A model generated the notes under the pieces. That model was given only the letters and a program-made list of their open reading frames with translations. It was not told the origin of the DNA and searched no databases. DNA of 35,580 nt, taken from assembly GCA_910577295.1 (NCBI GenBank), contig CAJTLS010000019.1, positions 14,035 to 49,614 of the forward strand, given 5' to 3'. The DNA is from an uncultured Eubacterium sp. GTDB taxonomy: Bacteria; Bacillota; Clostridia; Lachnospirales; Lachnospiraceae. A program made the position numbers and the translations under genes. Shown here piece by piece: positions 16,841 to 26,131 of this stretch (its first letter is position 1; the number at the start of each line of letters is the position of its first letter).

Positions 16841-18229
16841 ATGAAAGAGAAACGGGGAAATTTTTCGGGAACTATAGGCTTTGTTATGGCCGCGGCGGGC
16901 AGCGCGGTGGGCTTAGGAAATATATGGCGCTTTCCTTATTTGGCGGCAAAGGGACATGGCGGTGTTTTTATTTTATGCTATATCCTGCTGGCTATAACCT
17001 TTGGTTTTGCACTTTTGACAACCGAAATTGCCATTGGACGCAAAACGGCGCAGAGTCCTTTGACAGCATATGGTGTACTGAATTCTAAATGGAAAGGACT
17101 TGGTATACTGACATGCCTTGTTCCTACGATTATTCTTCCATATTACTGTACGATTGGCGCTTGGGTTATTAAATATTTTGCTATTTATTTAACTGGTTCA
17201 AGCAAAGAGGCAGTACAGGAGAATTTCTTTGACGGTTTTATATCCGGCAATTGGGAGCCGATTGTCTGGATGATTGTATTCCTTTTATTGACGGCGTTTG
17301 TTGTGTACCGCGGAATTAATAAGGGGATAGAAAAGTACAGTAAGGTGCTGATGCCGGTTTTGCTTGCGCTGGTAATCGGATTGGCAATTTATTCGATGAC
17401 GATAAGCCATACGGATGCAAATGGTGTTACACGGACGGGGTTACAAGGGGTAAAAGTATACTTGATTCCGGATTTTACAGGCATTACGGTAAAGGAATTT
17501 TTTATCATACTGATGGATGCCATGGGGCAGTTGTTCTTTTCCATTAGTGTATCCATGGGAATAATGATTGCTTATGGCTCTTATGTAAAAAAAGAAGTCA
17601 ATTTAATGAAATCTATTAATCAGATAGAGATATTTGATACGATAGTAGCGCTTCTTGCCGGATTGTTGATTGTACCTGCTGTGTTTACGTTTATGGGATC
17701 GGATGGAATGTCTAAGGGACCGGGGTTAATGTTTGTATCGCTGCCAAAAGTATTTGAAGCTATGGGAGTGATTGGCTCCGTTCTGGGACTTTTCTTTTTT
17801 GTCATGGTTATATTTGCGGCCATCACTTCAGCGGTATCTGTTATGGAAGCTATTGTTTCAAGTATTATGGATGCGAAGCGCTGGTCGCGTCATAAGAGTA
17901 CAATAGTTGTTACGATATATGCCCTGATAGGCGGTGTGGTTGTTTGTCTTGGATATAACGTATTCTATTTTAATGTCACATTGCCGAATGGAACGCAAGG
18001 ACAGATTTTGGACATTATGGATTATATCAGTAACAATTGTCTGATGCCTATGGTAGCGCTTTTGACATGTATTCTTATCGGCTGGGTTGTGAAGCCGAAG
18101 ACGGTTATTGATGAGGTGACACAGGGAGTTCATCCTTTTCACCGGCGCGGTTTGTACATCGTAATGGTAAAAGTGATAGCGCCGATTTTGCTGGCAGTAT
18201 TGCTTTTGCAGTCGTTTGGAATTTTGTAA
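16841..18229 (+). CDS. Sodium-dependent transporter, neurotransmitter:sodium symporter (LeuT) family
   Basis: A 462-residue polytopic membrane protein. The start at 16841 follows GGAAGG and puts the family signature at the N-terminus: GFVMAAAGSAVGLGNIWRFP, which forms TM1 with its sodium-site residues. Eleven or so hydrophobic helices follow, including LGILTCLVPTIILPYYC and LFFFVMVIFAAITSAVSVME, the latter matching the conserved TM8 sodium-binding segment. Bacterial members import amino acids or related amines with sodium; the substrate cannot be assigned from sequence. A TPR-like gene follows after 24 bp and is probably co-transcribed. Confidence 0.93.
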   Translation: MKEKRGNFSGTIGFVMAAAGSAVGLGNIWRFPYLAAKGHGGVFILCYILLAITFGFALLTTEIAIGRKTAQSPLTAYGVLNSKWKGLGILTCLVPTIILPYYCTIGAWVIKYFAIYLTGSSKEAVQENFFDGFISGNWEPIVWMIVFLLLTAFVVYRGINKGIEKYSKVLMPVLLALVIGLAIYSMTISHTDANGVTRTGLQGVKVYLIPDFTGITVKEFFIILMDAMGQLFFSISVSMGIMIAYGSYVKKEVNLMKSINQIEIFDTIVALLAGLLIVPAVFTFMGSDGMSKGPGLMFVSLPKVFEAMGVIGSVLGLFFFVMVIFAAITSAVSVMEAIVSSIMDAKRWSRHKSTIVVTIYALIGGVVVCLGYNVFYFNVTLPNGTQGQILDIMDYISNNCLMPMVALLTCILIGWVVKPKTVIDEVTQGVHPFHRRGLYIVMVKVIAPILLAVLLLQSFGIL

Positions 18230-18253
18230 ATACAGGAACAGGAGGGCGGCGTC

Positions 18254-19270
18254 ATGCAGCAGACAGCGGATGAGATTTTGAGACAGATACGGGAAGGATT
18301 TACCGGAGAGATAGAAAAAGATATTCCCTATTTACAAGAAAAAATGGAGAAGTACCGGGAGGATGAGCAGGGAGAAGAGATTCTGCGTGAATGCAGCCGG
18401 CTCTTATATGATATGTCTTCCGAGCGGGAAGAAACGAAACGGGAACAACTGATGGAAGTACAGAAACATATGCAGGAAGTGCGCATTTATATTGAACAGG
18501 GCGACAGGGAAAGTGCTTTGCGTCTGAGTGAACAGTTAGTAACCGGTGCAGATAATAATAAGTTTTACAATGACAATGCGGGGTGTGAATACTATTCCTT
18601 TTCCGAGTTTTTTGAAGAAATTATGGTAAAGGAATTTATGCAGACGGGGAGGGAAGTAATCAAAGCGGATTTTCCGTTTGCCGATATTTACTATCAGCAC
18701 GGTCTTCTGCTGATGGAGCAAAATAATCCACTCGCAGCGCGCGACGTACTGGCGAAAGCAAGGCGTTGGAATCCGGTGAGCGCGCCAATTGCCTTTGCCT
18801 ATATGGATACTTTTCGAGCCACGGGAGAGATGGAAGAATATGCGGAACTGAATCGTACCATTTTTCCTTATCTTTACAAGGCGGATGACGTGGCGGGATG
18901 CTATTGCAATTTTGCCGGCTATTTTGCGGGGAAACAGCAGTGGCAGGCGGCCTGCGCCTGCGGTGAGCTGAGTCTCCAGTTTGCACCGGAGAATACCGTG
19001 GCACAAAATCTGATGAAAGAATTGCAGAATAAAGCCGGCGGAGCGGCTAAAATGCCGGCGAAGAAAGAGTTGGAGCGGCTTGCCGAAAAGAATGGTTTTG
19101 CCTGTGCGCCGAACAGCGATATTATTAATCTGGCTGTCGGAATGGGGGAGCAGTTTATGAACGGGCAGATGTTTGACGGGGCGCTCTATTGTTTTGAGAT
19201 TGTACACGGTCTCACGAGGGATGAAAAGATTGGGGAACTTGTGAAGCAGATGAAGATTTTAGTATCATAA
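18254..19270 (+). CDS. TPR-like helical-repeat protein, function unknown
   Basis: A 338-residue soluble protein, with GGAGGGCGGC before the ATG. It is almost wholly helical: a charged N-terminal coiled coil (to about residue 75), then helix pairs that read like degenerate tetratricopeptide repeats (YYQHGLLLMEQNNPLAARDVL, where PLAARDVLAKARRWNP is the clearest). Such proteins mediate protein contacts. I recognise no catalytic motif, signal peptide or membrane segment. It shares an operon with the sodium symporter, which gives no clear hint about function. Confidence 0.7.
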   Translation: MQQTADEILRQIREGFTGEIEKDIPYLQEKMEKYREDEQGEEILRECSRLLYDMSSEREETKREQLMEVQKHMQEVRIYIEQGDRESALRLSEQLVTGADNNKFYNDNAGCEYYSFSEFFEEIMVKEFMQTGREVIKADFPFADIYYQHGLLLMEQNNPLAARDVLAKARRWNPVSAPIAFAYMDTFRATGEMEEYAELNRTIFPYLYKADDVAGCYCNFAGYFAGKQQWQAACACGELSLQFAPENTVAQNLMKELQNKAGGAAKMPAKKELERLAEKNGFACAPNSDIINLAVGMGEQFMNGQMFDGALYCFEIVHGLTRDEKIGELVKQMKILVS

Positions 19271-19294
19271 AGGTATTTTAGATTTATTTTGGCA

Positions 19295-19323
19295 TTGATG
19301 AATAAAAGGGAAAAGAGTATAAT
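19295..19323 (+). promoter_or_regulatory. Promoter of the CbiT-like/GNAT/feoAB operon
   Basis: TTGATG (19295-19300), a 17-bp spacer and a perfect TATAAT (19318-19323). Expected start near 19330, giving a leader of about 87 nt. I saw no convincing Fur-type palindrome overlapping it. Confidence 0.7.
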
Positions 19324-19416
19324 AAAAGTAGTTTTTATGTGGTACAGAGCAATACACAAAATGTCCTGAAAGCCTGTTATCGGGTTTGATGGGGATGGAT
19401 AAGAAGGAGGGATTCT

Positions 19417-20319
19417 ATGACGGAACAGATTTTTACGAATGAGGTGATTTTGTCATGGCTTCAGTATTATGCCAAGAATGCAACGATTGATTTGGAGCAC
19501 GTAAAGATTATTGATATCACAAAGAAAAATAAGAATATCATTCCCACGGTGGAATCGCATAAGACGACGATGGTATTCAGTAATGCCGGAATCGAAGATA
19601 TTTTTTACCGCCTGTGGAATGCCGGACTCGGAGAGTGCGACGTCTGGTACAACGAGGGCTCGGAGCCGGAAGGACAAATGTACAACAAAAAAGTTAAGGA
19701 TATGATTGACCGCGGGATCAACGCCTCGGCGGGAATGCTGATTATCAATCCCAAAGCGCGCAATACGGCAAAGATTGGTATCGGCAACGAACTTTTCCGA
19801 AAGGGATCCATTCAGTATGTCGGAAGTGAGATTCGGGCGATTATATTAAATAAGATGATGGTTGATACAGCCGATGATATATGCGTTATCGGCGGTGAGA
19901 GCATTGCTATCGAGGCTGCCCTGCTTGCACCGGAGGGAACGGTTATTGCCGTAGAATATAATCGGGCAGACCGTGATACGATGGAAGATAATGTACAGCA
20001 TTTTGGTTTGCATAACGTCATTATTATTGACCATGTAGATGAGAACAGTATGAAAGATTGTCCGATACCTTCGTTGGTGTTTTTAGTTGCGTCTGCCAGC
20101 ATGGATCAGGAATTAGCCTATCTCAAACAGATGAACCCGCAAATTCAGGTTGTCATATATACGCTGGATTTTCAGGTGGCAGCAGGAGCAAGAGAAATGT
20201 TGGAAAGCATAGGGATTATGGATGTACAAACAATACAGGTTGCCGTTTCATGTTTGGGAAGTAATAATTCCTTTAAGCAGCAGCCGGCGCCTTGGATTAT
20301 AACAGGAAAGGGAATATGA
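19417..20319 (+). CDS. Divergent CbiE/CbiT-like protein (precorrin methylase fold, degenerate SAM motif)
   Basis: A 300-residue protein starting after AGAAGGAGGG. The second half follows the order of CbiT (precorrin decarboxylating methylase): RKGSIQYVGSEIRAIILNKM, ESIAIEAALLAPEGTVIAVE, DNVQHFGLHNVIIID, and a C-terminal PAPWIITG. The first half (FYRLWNAGLGECDVWYNEGS) resembles the end of CbiE. The glycine-rich SAM loop, usually D-x-G-x-G-T-G-S, reads VIGGES here, so SAM binding or methylation may be lost or changed. No cobalamin genes surround it. I infer a repurposed paralogue; its true substrate is unknown. An acetyltransferase gene follows 4 bp later. Confidence 0.7.
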   Translation: MTEQIFTNEVILSWLQYYAKNATIDLEHVKIIDITKKNKNIIPTVESHKTTMVFSNAGIEDIFYRLWNAGLGECDVWYNEGSEPEGQMYNKKVKDMIDRGINASAGMLIINPKARNTAKIGIGNELFRKGSIQYVGSEIRAIILNKMMVDTADDICVIGGESIAIEAALLAPEGTVIAVEYNRADRDTMEDNVQHFGLHNVIIIDHVDENSMKDCPIPSLVFLVASASMDQELAYLKQMNPQIQVVIYTLDFQVAAGAREMLESIGIMDVQTIQVAVSCLGSNNSFKQQPAPWIITGKGI

Positions 20320-20323
20320 AAGT

Positions 20324-20755
20324 ATGATTCGGTCATATGAGGCAAACGATCACGAACAGGTTATGGAAATTTGGCTTTTTAGTAACTTGCAGGTACATAA
20401 CTTTATTCCGGCAAAGTACTGGAAAGATAATTTTACAGAGGTAAGCCGCATTATGGAAATTGCTTCCGTCTATGTTTGGGAAGAAGAGGGGCATATTCTT
20501 GGCTTTGTCGGTTCGATGGAAACGTTGGTAATGGGGCTGTTTGTTGACGAAAAAGCAAGAGGCCGGGGGATTGGAAAGGCTCTTTTGGATTATTTGAAAA
20601 CGAAGCAGCAAGAATTGACGTTGGCAGCATATGAGAAAAATCCAAGGGCTGTTCACTTTTATATGAGAGAGGGATTTAAAGTGCAGTCCGAACAAGTGGA
20701 TTCAGGAACGAATGAAAAGGAAATTCTATTGATGTGGAAAGCAGATGCGATGTAA
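20324..20755 (+). CDS. GNAT-family N-acetyltransferase
   Basis: A 143-residue GNAT protein, near the family's usual single-domain size. Motif A with the acetyl-CoA pyrophosphate loop is clear: LFVDEKARGRGIGKALLDY. Motif B follows as LAAYEKNPRAVHFYMREGF. N-terminal IRSYEANDHEQVMEIW is typical for YiaC/RimI-like members. The acceptor substrate, a small amine or a protein N-terminus, cannot be read. It is 4 bp after the CbiT-like gene and 14 bp before feoA, so it is within the operon. Confidence 0.88.
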   Translation: MIRSYEANDHEQVMEIWLFSNLQVHNFIPAKYWKDNFTEVSRIMEIASVYVWEEEGHILGFVGSMETLVMGLFVDEKARGRGIGKALLDYLKTKQQELTLAAYEKNPRAVHFYMREGFKVQSEQVDSGTNEKEILLMWKADAM

Positions 20756-20769
20756 GGAGAAATGATACG

Positions 20770-20997
20770 ATGGAATTACGAGAAGGAAAAATTCGGAGTA
20801 CCTATGTTATTGAGTCTATAGCGCTTCCTCTCCAAACGGAAAAGCGTTTAGAGGCGTTAGGGATGACAAGAGGGACTCCGATTTCTGTTTTAAACAGAAA
20901 AAGATGCGGTACGATGATTGTGCATGTACGCGGTTCACGTTTTGCGTTGGGACAGGGGATTACAAAAAATATTCAGGTAAGGGAGGCTGTACAATGA
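20770..20997 (+). CDS. feoA: Ferrous iron transport protein FeoA
   Basis: A 75-residue SH3-like FeoA. The start at 20770 follows AAGGAGA; earlier in-frame starts lie inside the acetyltransferase gene. Family signs are the central LEALGMTRGTPISVLNRK and the terminal RFALGQGITKNIQV. FeoA assists the FeoB membrane channel. Its stop overlaps the feoB start (ATGA), so the two are translationally coupled. Confidence 0.93.
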   Translation: MELREGKIRSTYVIESIALPLQTEKRLEALGMTRGTPISVLNRKRCGTMIVHVRGSRFALGQGITKNIQVREAVQ

Positions 20998-23033
20998 GCG
21001 AAAATCTGACCGTAGGATTTATCGGTAACCCTAATTGTGGCAAGACGACATTGTATAACGCTTTTACCGGAGCAAATTTAAAAGTAGCTAATTGGCCCGG
21101 CGTGACGGTTGAAAAGATAGAGGGAGCAGTCAACTATCACAATCACAGTTATCGGCTGGTAGACTTGCCCGGAACATATAGTCTGACTTCTTATACGATG
21201 GAAGAACAGGTGACACGCCAATACATTATGAGTGATGAAGTGGATGTAATTGTTGATGTCGCAGACGCTTCTTCATTGGAAAGAAATCTGTATCTGACCT
21301 TACAGCTTCTTGAATTGGGCAAGCCGGTTGTATTGGCGCTCAATATGATGGATATCGTGGAAAAACGAGGCATGGAGATTGATTTACATCGCTTGCCGGA
21401 GATGTTAGGAGTACCGGTGATTCCCGTATCGGCGCGCAGACGTACCGGGCTTGGCATTTTGATGCATGCGGTGGCACATCATAAAAATGCAGTATCACCG
21501 GATCGTCTGGAGCATCATCATGCGGAAGTGTCGCGACACCGGCATAATCATCATGTGGATCAAGTGATGGTCTATTGTGATGAAATTGAGGATAAAATAG
21601 ACTTGATATCCGAGGCATTGTCCGACAAATACCCGCAAGTTTCAAATCTGCGTTGGTGTGCCATTAAATTATTGGAGCAGGATAAGGAACTAATGAAAAA
21701 ATATCCGCTTGATTTATCCGGTATCATTGACCGAAGTTATGAGTCGGATATTATCAATCAAAAATATGAGTTTATCGAAGAAATTGTGAGCGAGGTGTTG
21801 GTTAATAAAGAGGAGAAAGCAGAGACAACAAATAGAGCCGATCGTTTTTTCACGCATCGAGTATTCGGGATTCCTATATTTCTTGGCATTATGGCATTGG
21901 TTTTCGTATTAACCTTTACTATAGGGGATTGGATTGCCGGCTATTTTGAAACAGCAGTGGAATGGCTCTGCAATGTAGTCAGCAGTCTGTTTGCCAGTTG
22001 GAACGTCCACCCGGTAGTGACATCGCTTGTTGTTGACGGAATCATTACCGGCGTCGGTGGCATTCTTACTTTTCTTCCCAATATTTTCATTCTTTTCCTT
22101 GCATTGGCGTTTCTCGAGGATAGTGGTTATATGGCGCGCGTGGCATATGTTATGGATGGGGTTATGGGAAAAATTGGTTTGTCAGGGCGTGCATTTATTC
22201 CGATGATGCTTGGCTTTGGCTGTTCCGTGCCGGCGATTATGGCTTCGCGGGCGCTAGAGGATAAGAAAGACCGGATGAAAACAATGCTTGTGACACCGTT
22301 TATGTCCTGCAGCGCCAGATTACCGATTTATATTTTGTTTTCCCAGATGTTTTTCGGGCAGTATGCGATGTTTGCCGCCTACTCCATGTATGTTATCGGT
22401 ATGGTGATAGCGATACTGACTGCTTTTGTCTTTCATGTATCAGACCGTAAAAAGGCAACGGGAATGTTGTTGATTGAGCTGCCGGAATACAAGGCGCCAA
22501 GTGCAAGAACAATATGGATTTTTGTCTGGGAGAAAGTAAAAGATTATTTGACAAAAGCAGGTACGGTAATTTTTCTTGCCTCTGTTGTTATGTGGATTTT
22601 GCTGAATTTTGGATTAAGTGGTTATACAAAGGATATGACGGAAAGTTTCGGGGCAAATATTGGCCGTCTTCTTGTGCCGGTGCTGGTGCCTGTCGGTTTG
22701 GGATATTGGCAATTGGCAGTAGCTTTAGTTGCCGGAATCTCGGCAAAAGAAGTTGTGGTGTCCAGTTGCGCTGTGTTGTTTGGAATTGCCAATGTAAATT
22801 CCTCTGCTGGCATGAATTCTCTTCACAATGCTTTGGCGGGCAGTGGCTTTGGTATGCTGAATGCTTATTGTCTGATGGTATTCTGTCTGTTGTATATTCC
22901 GTGTTTTGCTACCTTGGTTACGATACGGAGAGAAAGTTCAAGTTGGAAATTTACTGCGTTGACCGCCGCTTTTCAACTGTTCGTGGCATGGTTTGTATCC
23001 TTTGTTATATTTCAGGTGGGAAGCTTGTTATAG
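20994..23033 (+). CDS. feoB: Ferrous iron transporter FeoB with histidine-rich insert
   Basis: A 679-residue FeoB. The start ATG overlaps the feoA stop and follows AAGGGAGG. The N-terminal GTPase has G1 GNPNCGKT, switch I NWPGVTVEK, G3 DLPGTYSLT, G4 NMMD and G5 VSARRRTG. After it comes a stretch with ten histidines (about residues 157-186: AHHKN, EHHHAE, RHRHNHH), then the GDI domain and a membrane part with two gate regions (MLGFGCSVPAIMASR and AGISAKEVVVSS). It imports ferrous iron. The histidine-rich cytosolic loop could bind metal; this is an inference. No terminator separates it from the following lacZ. Confidence 0.96.
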   Translation: MSENLTVGFIGNPNCGKTTLYNAFTGANLKVANWPGVTVEKIEGAVNYHNHSYRLVDLPGTYSLTSYTMEEQVTRQYIMSDEVDVIVDVADASSLERNLYLTLQLLELGKPVVLALNMMDIVEKRGMEIDLHRLPEMLGVPVIPVSARRRTGLGILMHAVAHHKNAVSPDRLEHHHAEVSRHRHNHHVDQVMVYCDEIEDKIDLISEALSDKYPQVSNLRWCAIKLLEQDKELMKKYPLDLSGIIDRSYESDIINQKYEFIEEIVSEVLVNKEEKAETTNRADRFFTHRVFGIPIFLGIMALVFVLTFTIGDWIAGYFETAVEWLCNVVSSLFASWNVHPVVTSLVVDGIITGVGGILTFLPNIFILFLALAFLEDSGYMARVAYVMDGVMGKIGLSGRAFIPMMLGFGCSVPAIMASRALEDKKDRMKTMLVTPFMSCSARLPIYILFSQMFFGQYAMFAAYSMYVIGMVIAILTAFVFHVSDRKKATGMLLIELPEYKAPSARTIWIFVWEKVKDYLTKAGTVIFLASVVMWILLNFGLSGYTKDMTESFGANIGRLLVPVLVPVGLGYWQLAVALVAGISAKEVVVSSCAVLFGIANVNSSAGMNSLHNALAGSGFGMLNAYCLMVFCLLYIPCFATLVTIRRESSSWKFTALTAAFQLFVAWFVSFVIFQVGSLL

Positions 23034-23077
23034 ACGGTAGTATTTTGTGCTGTACCCAATAGAAAGAGGAGAACGCT

Positions 23078-26000
23078 ATGATAAATAATCTTCAATGGCT
23101 CGAGGAGCCAAATGTCTTTCAGGTAAATCGTGAAAAAGCTCATTCGGATCATCTGTTTTTTCAATCCTATGAGGAAATGCAGAAATATCCCAAAGGCAGA
23201 TTGCGTCAGTCGTTAAATGGAACTTGGGATTTCTTCTATGCTGACTGTCCACAGAACCGGGTTGCAGACTTCTATAAAAAAGATTTTAATATGTCCGATG
23301 CCGGTACGATTAAAGTACCGGGGCATATTCAGTTACAGGGGTACGGACGCTGCCAATATGTCAATGTCATCTATCCGTGGGATGGTGTGGAGGAGATACA
23401 CCCTCCTCAGATTCCCCAAAAACATAACGCGGTAGGAAGCTATGTGAAGTATTTTGCTGTTGAGGATGAGTGGCTTGGGAAAGAGGTTTACATATCTTTT
23501 CAGGGAGTGGAAACGGCTTTCTATGTATGGCTCAATGGAGAATTTGTAGGTTATAGCGAAGATTCTTTTACGCCTTCCGAGTTCTGTATTACACCGTATC
23601 TGCAAAAGGACAATAATAAATTGGCAGTGGAAGTCTATCAGCGGAGTACTGCCAGTTGGTTGGAGGATCAGGATTTTTGGCGTTTTTCCGGCATCTTTCG
23701 CGAGGTATATCTCTATGCAGTTCCGGCGGCGCATGTGAGAGATTTGTCTGTGACGGCAGATTATAATCCAGATAGCGGGGAGGGGGTTCTCGGTATTGGC
23801 TGCGAGCTTATTCTTACAAAAGAAGATATGGCGGCAGCGGCAAGATGCGTGCTTCGGGACAGCGAAGACAATATCGTTTTGGAGCAGGAATATCCTATAA
23901 CGTCACGGAATTGGAACAGACAGGAGACAATTCCTGTTGTCTCTCCGTGGAGTGCAGAACAGCCGACTCTCTATAGCTTATATGTTGAAGTGATCGGACG
24001 GGAGGGACAACTTATCGAAGTTGCCAAGACCAGAGTTGGTTTTCGGGAATTTGAAAAGCGTGGCGGGGGATTGTATCTGAATGGAAAACGACTCGTGTTC
24101 AAGGGGGTCAACCGTCATGAGTTTTCTGCTGACAAAGGAAGAGCGATTGGTGAGGAAGAGATGCTCTATGATATTCGCTTATTAAAGAAAAATAATATCA
24201 ATGCGGTGAGAACCAGTCATTATCCGAATCAATCGAGATGGTATGAGCTCTGTGATGAATATGGTATTTACGTTATCGACGAGACAAATTTAGAAACTCA
24301 TGGAACTTGGGCGCTGAGAAGCGGTATTAATCCAACGTGGAATGTTCCTGCATCTCTTCCTGAGTGGCGGGAAAATGTTCTTGACCGCGCAGCTTCCATG
24401 TATGAGAGAGATAAAAACCATGCCAGTATTCTGTTTTGGTCTTGTGGGAACGAATCATTTTGTGGAGAAAATATTGCTGCTATGGCAGCATATTTTCGGG
24501 GAAAGGACAGCCGTCGTCTCGTACATTATGAGGGGGTGTTTCACAATCCCATCTATCAATCCCTGCCGGATGTTGAGAGCCGGATGTATGAGAAAGTGAA
24601 AGATATCGAAGCATTTCTTATAGAGAATCCAGACCGTCCTTTTATTCTGTGCGAATATATGCATGCCATGGGGAATTCGCTGGGAGGGATGAGGCATTAT
24701 ATAGAGCTGGCACAACGGTATCCGAATTTTCAAGGCGGATTTATTTGGGATTATATTGATCAGGCTTTATACCGCATAGATGAAAAGGGAGAAAAAGTGT
24801 TATCTGTCGGCGGTGATTTTGGGGACCGTCCATCTGACTACGGTTTTTGTACAGACGGCATCGTTTATGCAAATCGTATGCCATCGCCCAAGATGCAGGA
24901 TGTAAAAGCGCTATATGCCAATATTTATATGCATATAGAGGGAGATAAGCTGATTGTAAAGAATCAAAATCTATTCACCAGTACTAAAAATCTTCTTTTT
25001 GAAGTGCGTCTTGAAAGAGAGGGAGTAGTACAGCGAAAGGAAGAGTATTTTCTCGATGTTCCGGCAGGAGAGAGCGGATGTCTGAGTTTCAGCAGGGAAG
25101 TGCCTGAACTGGCAGGCGAGTATGTATATCATGTGATTGCCCGTTTAGCAGAAGATACGGACTGGGCAAAAAGAGGTCATGAGGTGGCTTTTGCGCAGGA
25201 AATCTTTGTCGTGGAAGGGAAAGAGCCGTGCGCGCGGAAAGCAGAAACGGTTGAGAGTATGCGGATTGCTGAGGGGGATGGCTGCATCGGTGTTTACGGC
25301 GGGGATTTTTCTATGATGTTTGATTTGCGCATGGGTGGCATTTGCTCCCTTGTCTATCGTGGAATCGAATATGTCAGCCGTATACCGCGGATTAGTTTTT
25401 GGCGTGCGAAGACGAACAATGATTGTGGCGCCCGATATCCGTTTGAGGCAGCACAGTGGGCGATTGCAGGAGAGTATGCGCAGTATTGCGGGGATTTGTT
25501 CCGGCAGGAGCGGCGGGATAACAGGATAAAACTGTTTTTTACTTATGAGACGCCCTCACAGCCATCGTTTTCCTATGTAATATCGTATGAGGCGTGCAGC
25601 GATGGCAGTCTGCGGATACAGGCAGAATATCCGGGCGTTTCCGGTTTGTCCGATATGCCTGTATTTGCACTGGACTGGCAGACGAGAAAAGAGCTGCAGC
25701 ATTTTTCATATTACGGCATGGGGCCGGAAGAAAATTATTGTGACCGCGCCGAGGGTGCTCGTCTTGGGAAATTTGATTCTAAAGTATGGGATAATTTTTC
25801 AGAATATCTCAATCCGCAGGAATGTGGTAATAGAATAGGTGTTCGATACGCCGAATTGCGGGATGAGGAGGGAAGAGGCATTCGTTTATCTTGTGAAAGA
25901 GAACCATTTGAAATGAGCATTTTACCTTATTCGGCAACAGATTTGGAGCATGCCAATTGCCGCGAGGAGCTGGGGCCTCAAATCCATACATGGGTGCGTG

Positions 26001-26131
26001 TCGCAGCGGCTCAAATGGGAGTGGGAGGCGATGACTCGTGGGGGGCTCCCGTGCATGACGAATACCGTCTACCAGCAGAGCAGCCCCGGACGATCGCCTT
26101 TGTTATAAAAGACCTGCAACAGGCCGAATGA
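23078..26131 (+). CDS. lacZ: Beta-galactosidase, glycoside hydrolase family 2, LacZ type
   Basis: A 1017-residue enzyme, close to the E. coli LacZ length of 1024. It hydrolyses terminal beta-galactosides such as lactose. The acid/base glutamate is E459 in WSCGNESF and the nucleophile E526 in ILCEYMHAMGN. The N-terminal sugar-binding domain (SLNGTWDFFYADCP, YSEDSFTPSEF, EDQDFWRFSGIFREVYLYA), central barrel (FKGVNRHEF, VRTSHYPN, WDYIDQAL) and C-terminal beta-galactosidase small chain (YYGMGPEENYCDR) are all present. No signal peptide, so cytoplasmic. It starts 44 bp after feoB with AGAGGAG upstream and no promoter seen between. Its last 29 bp overlap the convergent SOD-like gene. Confidence 0.96.
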   Translation: MINNLQWLEEPNVFQVNREKAHSDHLFFQSYEEMQKYPKGRLRQSLNGTWDFFYADCPQNRVADFYKKDFNMSDAGTIKVPGHIQLQGYGRCQYVNVIYPWDGVEEIHPPQIPQKHNAVGSYVKYFAVEDEWLGKEVYISFQGVETAFYVWLNGEFVGYSEDSFTPSEFCITPYLQKDNNKLAVEVYQRSTASWLEDQDFWRFSGIFREVYLYAVPAAHVRDLSVTADYNPDSGEGVLGIGCELILTKEDMAAAARCVLRDSEDNIVLEQEYPITSRNWNRQETIPVVSPWSAEQPTLYSLYVEVIGREGQLIEVAKTRVGFREFEKRGGGLYLNGKRLVFKGVNRHEFSADKGRAIGEEEMLYDIRLLKKNNINAVRTSHYPNQSRWYELCDEYGIYVIDETNLETHGTWALRSGINPTWNVPASLPEWRENVLDRAASMYERDKNHASILFWSCGNESFCGENIAAMAAYFRGKDSRRLVHYEGVFHNPIYQSLPDVESRMYEKVKDIEAFLIENPDRPFILCEYMHAMGNSLGGMRHYIELAQRYPNFQGGFIWDYIDQALYRIDEKGEKVLSVGGDFGDRPSDYGFCTDGIVYANRMPSPKMQDVKALYANIYMHIEGDKLIVKNQNLFTSTKNLLFEVRLEREGVVQRKEEYFLDVPAGESGCLSFSREVPELAGEYVYHVIARLAEDTDWAKRGHEVAFAQEIFVVEGKEPCARKAETVESMRIAEGDGCIGVYGGDFSMMFDLRMGGICSLVYRGIEYVSRIPRISFWRAKTNNDCGARYPFEAAQWAIAGEYAQYCGDLFRQERRDNRIKLFFTYETPSQPSFSYVISYEACSDGSLRIQAEYPGVSGLSDMPVFALDWQTRKELQHFSYYGMGPEENYCDRAEGARLGKFDSKVWDNFSEYLNPQECGNRIGVRYAELRDEEGRGIRLSCEREPFEMSILPYSATDLEHANCREELGPQIHTWVRVAAAQMGVGGDDSWGAPVHDEYRLPAEQPRTIAFVIKDLQQAE

